Below, one piece after another: positions 58,763 to 62,913 of a stretch of DNA of 62,913 nt. The notes beneath the pieces are model-generated. The model searched no databases, was not told the DNA's origin, and saw nothing but the letters and a program-made list of their open reading frames with translations. This DNA comes from Azospirillum melinis (GTDB taxonomy: Bacteria > Pseudomonadota > Alphaproteobacteria > Azospirillales > Azospirillaceae), in assembly GCF_013340935.1 (NCBI RefSeq), contig NZ_WHOS01000041.1:1-62913 (forward strand). Direction: 5' to 3'. The stretch's first letter is position 1; each line of letters opens with the position of its first letter. A program made the position numbers and the translations under genes.

Positions 58763-60985
58763 ATGCGCATCTCCATCAAAGCGAAAATCGTCGCGGCATT
58801 CGGCACGGTCATCCTGCTGTCCGCCGCCACCGCCGGCATCGCCCTGAACGGGCTGTCGGACCTGAACCAGAAGATCGAGGAACTCGTCAACGTCTCGGCC
58901 CAGCGGATCAACGTTGCCCGCCAGATGCCGGCGACGGTCTATCTGATCCAGCGTGAGGAGAAGAACTTCCTGCTGTCGAACAGCGAGGAGGACATGGACC
59001 GCTTCGACAAGGCGATCCTCGCCCGGCGCGAGGAGTTCAAGGGCGTCCTGGAGCAGTACCGGCGTGTTGCCGATACGGAGGCCCAGCGCAAGCTGACCCA
59101 GATCGAAGCCGTGATGGCGGAGTTCTCCAACGCCCAGGACAAGGTCCGATCCGTGGGCCGCATCCACTCCAACGGCAAGGGCGCCGAGCTGCTGACCGGC
59201 CCCGCCAACGAGACGGTTAATGCCGCGCAGGAGGCCCTGCGCCCGCTGCTCGACCGGGTCGAAAACGGCTCGCAGGCCAGTGCCGAGCAGATCGCCATCG
59301 CCCATCTGATCCGGCGGATGACGACGGACTGGATGGCCGCCCGGGTGGTCGTCCGCAATGCGCTTCTGGTGTCCGACGACGCGTCGACGGAAGCCGCGCT
59401 GAAGCCGTTGCCCGATCTGCTGAAGCGTGTTGCCCAGCAGCAGGAGCAGATCCGCGCCCGTCTGTCCGCCGACGACGACATCCGGGCGTTCGCCAGTTTC
59501 CTTGAACGCTATCAGGTTTATCTACGCCAGACCGACGACGTGGTGGCCCTGGCCCGCAAGAACACCGAGGTGAAGGCGCTGGCACTCTCGATCGGCGAAG
59601 TCCGCACCGCTGCCACCAAGCTGGCGACGATCGCCAACGATCTCGTCGCCGACGCCGAGAAGGGCATGACCCAGGACCGGCAGGCGGCGGAGGCCACCTA
59701 CGCCCAGATCCGCGCGGTCACCATCGGCGCCGTCGCCATCGCCCTTCTGGTCGCCATCGCCGCCGGCGCCTACATCGCAATTTCCATCGCCCGCGGCCTT
59801 GGCAAGGCGGTCGGTCTGGCCGATGCGGTCGCCATCGGCGATCTCGGCCAGAAGGTGGAGGTGTCGACCGACGACGAGATCAAGGATCTGGTGACGGCGC
59901 TCAACAGCATGACCGCCAACCTGCGGGCGACCGCTGAGGTCGCCGACGAGATTTCCCGTGGCAACCTCACCGTCCAGGCCCGTCCGCAGTCCGACAAGGA
60001 CACGCTGGGGCTGGCGCTGGAGACCATGCTGGAGAAGCTGCGCGGCGTCGTGACCGATGCGCTGTCCGCCTCCGACAATGTGGCCGCGGGCAGCCAGGAG
60101 CTGTCGGCCAGTTCGGAGCAGCTGTCGCAGGGCTCGACCGAGCAGGCGTCCGCCGCCGAGCAGGCCTCGGCCTCGATGGAGGAGATGGCCGCCAACATCA
60201 AGCAGAACGCCGAGAACGCCACCCAGACGGAGAAGATCGCTCGCCAGTCGTCCAAGGACGCCCAGGCGTCGGGCGAGGCGGTCAACAAGGCGGTGCAGGC
60301 GATGCAGACCATCGCCGAGAAGATCAGCATCGTGCAGGAGATCGCCCGCCAGACCGACCTCCTGGCGCTGAACGCCGCGGTGGAGGCGGCGCGGGCCGGC
60401 GAGCATGGCCGCGGCTTCGCCGTGGTCGCCTCGGAGGTGCGCAAGCTGGCCGAGCGCAGCCAGGGGGCGGCGGCGGAGATCAGCGCCCTGTCGGCGGAAT
60501 CGACCAAGATCGCCCAGGAGGCCGGGCAGATGCTGGGCCGGCTGGTGCCCGACATCCGCAAGACCGCCGAACTGGTCGAGGAGATCAGCGCCGCCTGCCG
60601 CGAGCAGGACATCGGCGCCGAGCAGATCAACCAGGCGATCCAGCAGCTCGACAAGGTGACGCAGCAGAACTCCAGCGCGTCGGAACAGATGGCCGCGACC
60701 TCGGAGGAGCTGTCCTCGATGGCGACGCAGCTTCAGGACACCATCTCCTACTTCACGGTGGAGGAGAAGGCCGCCGTCCGCTCCGCCGCCCGCAGCCCGG
60801 TCTCCGTGGCCGCTCCGGCCCGGCCGGCGCAGGCCCAGCCCCCGGCCGCCCGCCGTCCGGCAACGGTCGTCACCATGACGCACAAGCCGGCGGCGAAGCT
60901 GAACGGCAGGGACCGCGGCGTGAAGATCGCGCTGGAAGGCGGCAGCGGCCCCGACGCGCTCGACGCCCGCTACACCGCGTTCTGA
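58763..60985 (+). CDS. Methyl-accepting chemotaxis receptor
   Basis: This 740-residue receptor has a first span at about residues 8-30, a long helical periplasmic sensor of the HBM/4HB type (to about 310), a second span near 322-345, a HAMP region and a signalling helix pair. The highly conserved tip is EIARQTDLLALNAAVEAARA (about residues 528-547), followed by GRGFAVVASEVRKLAERS. Linker glutamine/glutamate-rich stretches supply methylation sites. The C-terminus is Pro/Ala-rich and lacks an obvious CheR-docking pentapeptide. It is probably the dedicated receptor of this operon. Confidence 0.92.
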   Translation: MRISIKAKIVAAFGTVILLSAATAGIALNGLSDLNQKIEELVNVSAQRINVARQMPATVYLIQREEKNFLLSNSEEDMDRFDKAILARREEFKGVLEQYRRVADTEAQRKLTQIEAVMAEFSNAQDKVRSVGRIHSNGKGAELLTGPANETVNAAQEALRPLLDRVENGSQASAEQIAIAHLIRRMTTDWMAARVVVRNALLVSDDASTEAALKPLPDLLKRVAQQQEQIRARLSADDDIRAFASFLERYQVYLRQTDDVVALARKNTEVKALALSIGEVRTAATKLATIANDLVADAEKGMTQDRQAAEATYAQIRAVTIGAVAIALLVAIAAGAYIAISIARGLGKAVGLADAVAIGDLGQKVEVSTDDEIKDLVTALNSMTANLRATAEVADEISRGNLTVQARPQSDKDTLGLALETMLEKLRGVVTDALSASDNVAAGSQELSASSEQLSQGSTEQASAAEQASASMEEMAANIKQNAENATQTEKIARQSSKDAQASGEAVNKAVQAMQTIAEKISIVQEIARQTDLLALNAAVEAARAGEHGRGFAVVASEVRKLAERSQGAAAEISALSAESTKIAQEAGQMLGRLVPDIRKTAELVEEISAACREQDIGAEQINQAIQQLDKVTQQNSSASEQMAATSEELSSMATQLQDTISYFTVEEKAAVRSAARSPVSVAAPARPAQAQPPAARRPATVVTMTHKPAAKLNGRDRGVKIALEGGSGPDALDARYTAF

Positions 60986-61067
60986 TCAGCGGTTCGTTCT
61001 TCACGCCCAAGGGGATGGTGCTTGCAGCGCCATCCCGCCGCTCCGTCCCCCGAACCGGAAGCCGCAG

Positions 61068-61586
61068 ATGACCAGCGCGACCGCGCCCCGCGAACCGGCG
61101 CAATATGTGACGATCGGCATCGATCGCGAAGTGTTCGCCATTGAGGTCGCCATCGTGCGCGAGATCCTCGATCTCCAGCCGATCACCCGCCTGCCGCACG
61201 CGCCGTCCTTTCTGGTCGGCATGATCGACGTGCGGGGCCAGGGGGTGCCCACCGTCGATCTGCGGGTCAAGCTGGGCCTGCCGGCGGCACAGCCCACCGC
61301 CAACACCCGGATCGTCGTGCTCGATGTCCCTCAGCGCGGGCAGTCGATCACCGTCGGCGTCATCGCCGACCGGGTGTTCGAGGTCACCTCGCTCGACGAG
61401 CGCGGGCTGGAGACGCCGCCCCAGGTCGGCGGGCGCTGGCGTTCGGACTGCATCAAGGCCATCGGCCGCTCCAACGGCAATTTCGTCATCGTCTTCGACA
61501 TCGCCCGGCTGTTCGCCGAGGACGACGTGGCTCTGCTGGACATGACGAACGGTGTGGCGGATCTGGTGGCGGACGGGGTGCCATGA
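61068..61586 (+). CDS. cheW: CheW coupling protein (second copy)
   Basis: This 172-residue CheW has EPAQYVTIGIDREVFAIEVA, FLVGMIDVRGQGVPTVDLRV and VGVIADRVFEVTSL. It is more divergent from the first copy than a recent duplicate would be, and ends with an acidic tail of about 20 residues. The end overlaps cheR by 4 bp. Two CheW proteins may support two receptor arrays or tune coupling. Confidence 0.9.
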   Translation: MTSATAPREPAQYVTIGIDREVFAIEVAIVREILDLQPITRLPHAPSFLVGMIDVRGQGVPTVDLRVKLGLPAAQPTANTRIVVLDVPQRGQSITVGVIADRVFEVTSLDERGLETPPQVGGRWRSDCIKAIGRSNGNFVIVFDIARLFAEDDVALLDMTNGVADLVADGVP

Positions 61587-62470
61587 TCGATCCCGACGAT
61601 CCGCAGCCGGAGGATGGACCGCGGCGTCCGTCCTCCGACACTTTGTCGGAGCGGGACTTCGCCCGGCTTGCCGCCATCATCGAACGCCATGCCGGCATCC
61701 GGATGCCGCCCAGCAAGCGGACCATGGTGGAAGGCCGGCTGCGTCGCCGGCTGCGGGCGCTCGGCCTGCCGGACATGCACGCCTATTGCCGCCATGTGCT
61801 GGACGAAGGCGGGCTGGACGGCGAGATGGTCGACCTGATCGATGCCGTCACCACCAACAAGACCGACTTCTTCCGCGAGATCGAGCATTTCCGCTATCTG
61901 ATGGGCACCGCCATTCCGGCCCTGTCCCGTCTCTCCCACCGGCCCGGCCAGGACCGCCCGCTCAAGATCTGGAGCGCTGCCTGTTCGACCGGGGCGGAGC
62001 CCTACACGGTTGCCATGCTGCTGCTCGACCGTGCCGGCACCGGAACGCCGCTCCGCCACGAGATCATCGGCACCGATATCTGCACGGAAGCGCTGGCCGC
62101 CGCGAAGAGCGGCGTCTACCCGCTCGACATGGCGAAAATGGTGCCCGCCCCCTTCGCGTCACGCTATCTGATGCGGTCGCGCGACGACGGCAATCCCACG
62201 GTCCGGCTGGTGCCGCGGGTCCGCCAGTCGGTCCGCTTCGGCCATCTCAACGTGATGGACCCGGTCTATCCGATGCCGACGGACATGGATGTCGTCTTCT
62301 TCCGCAACATCCTGATCTATTTCGACAAGAAGACGCAGCAGAGGGTGCTGGAGAAGCTGTGCGGCCATCTGCGGCCCGGCGGCTACCTGTTCGTCGGCCA
62401 CAGCGAGACCATCGCCAACATGGACCTGCCCCTGAAACAGGTGGGTTCCGCCATTTTCGTCCGGAGCTGA
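61583..62470 (+). CDS. cheR: Chemotaxis methyltransferase CheR
   Basis: This 295-residue S-adenosylmethionine-dependent enzyme methylates receptor glutamates. The helical N-domain is followed by the cofactor site IWSAACSTGAEPYTVAMLLL (about residues 130-149), GTDICTEALAAAKSGVYPLD, and DVVFFRNILIYFDKKTQQRV with the NxxxY/F pattern. It is 3 bp upstream of cheB. Confidence 0.93.
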   Translation: MIDPDDPQPEDGPRRPSSDTLSERDFARLAAIIERHAGIRMPPSKRTMVEGRLRRRLRALGLPDMHAYCRHVLDEGGLDGEMVDLIDAVTTNKTDFFREIEHFRYLMGTAIPALSRLSHRPGQDRPLKIWSAACSTGAEPYTVAMLLLDRAGTGTPLRHEIIGTDICTEALAAAKSGVYPLDMAKMVPAPFASRYLMRSRDDGNPTVRLVPRVRQSVRFGHLNVMDPVYPMPTDMDVVFFRNILIYFDKKTQQRVLEKLCGHLRPGGYLFVGHSETIANMDLPLKQVGSAIFVRS

Positions 62471-62473
62471 ACG

Positions 62474-62913
62474 ATGGGCCAGAAGATCCGCGTGCTGATC
62501 GTCGACGATTCCGCGACCGTCCGCCAGACCCTTGCCGGCATCCTGTCGTCCGATCCGCAGATCGAGGTGATGGGGACGGCCGCCGATCCCTATGCCGCTG
62601 TCCGCCGCATCGCGGAAGAGGCGCCGGATGTCATCACGCTCGACGTCGAGATGCCGCGCATGGACGGCATCACCTTCCTGCGCAAGCTGATGAGCCAGCA
62701 CCCGATCCCGGTGGTGATGTGCTCCTCGCTGGTCGAGGACGGCAGCGAGACGCTGATGCAGGCGCTGGAGGCCGGAGCCGTCGACGTCATCCTGAAACCG
62801 CGGATCGACACCCGCCAGAGCCTGCTCGACGCCCAGGTCCGCATCTGTGACACGGTGAAGGCGGCGGCCGGCGCCCGCCCGCGCCCCTCCGCCCGCCCGG
62901 CATCCGCCTCCGC
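62474..62913 (+). CDS. cheB: Chemotaxis methylesterase CheB (3' end outside window)
   Basis: The visible 146 codons cover the CheB receiver domain: acidic pair Asp11-Asp12, phospho-acceptor Asp57 in TLDVEMPRMDG, and the Lys of ILKPRID. An Arg/Pro/Ala-rich linker has just begun when the window ends, so the catalytic domain is not seen. It would remove methyl groups from the receptor in opposition to CheR. Confidence 0.9.
   Translation, partial: MGQKIRVLIVDDSATVRQTLAGILSSDPQIEVMGTAADPYAAVRRIAEEAPDVITLDVEMPRMDGITFLRKLMSQHPIPVVMCSSLVEDGSETLMQALEAGAVDVILKPRIDTRQSLLDAQVRICDTVKAAAGARPRPSARPASAS

Overview
The window looks like part of a large secondary replicon (plasmid or chromid) of a GC-rich alphaproteobacterium, most likely Azospirillum or a close relative. 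This genus is inferred from GC bias, gene families and style of organisation, not from a database match. No rRNA, tRNA or CRISPR was seen. The strongest landmark is a replication and partition module at about 44.8-50.5 kb: parB and parA, two palindromes that look like parS, two accessory genes, an array of about 15 iterons, and a Rep initiator.

Region by region. (1) 1-10.9 kb: a partial, divergent 3-hydroxyacyl-CoA dehydrogenase, then an apparent operon of ten genes: a short-chain dehydrogenase, a five-gene HAAT-type (Liv) ABC importer, a second dehydrogenase, and the complete 3-hydroxybenzoate to gentisate to fumarate plus pyruvate route. (2) 11.0-24.4 kb: a LacI-controlled catabolic locus. 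A sugar-type ABC importer and a CoA-transferase-like AB pair run rightward. A second AB pair, a CaiB/BaiF CoA-transferase, a TPP enzyme and DhaKL run leftward. Both B subunits appear to lack the catalytic Glu of true CoA-transferases, and copies of AAAWCGWTTT tie the locus together. This is the best candidate here for an undescribed pathway. (3) 24.4-25.2 kb: a junkyard of three unrelated gene fragments. (4) 25.2-30.3 kb: a CreBC-like two-component system divergent from creD and a membrane-anchored NagZ-like glycosidase. (5) 30.3-36.9 kb: an ABC-2 exporter, a secreted repeat protein, a hybrid kinase with two transmitters, and an orphan ParD antitoxin. (6) 37.2-44.2 kb: a LysR regulator, a TRAP transporter, an HMG-CoA-lyase-family enzyme, a CaiB/BaiF CoA-transferase and a gamma-carbonic-anhydrase-like protein, probably for uptake and cleavage of a branched dicarboxylate. 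An eroded IS5-type transposase follows. (7) 44.8-50.5 kb: the partition and replication module. (8) 50.5-55.1 kb: a TPP dehydrogenase E1 alpha/beta pair with no E2, a cytochrome c, and two split-barrel (PNPOx) proteins, one fused to GAF and a DNA-binding-like C-terminus. (9) 55.4-62.9 kb: a chemotaxis operon (STAS protein, cheY, cheA, cheW, mcp, cheW, cheR, cheB), cut by the window end.

The overall picture is of an accessory replicon rich in uptake plus catabolism modules, each with its own local regulation, alongside a sensory operon. Gene starts were chosen from ribosome-binding sites and overlaps visible in the sequence. Family assignments come from recognised motifs and were not checked by database search.
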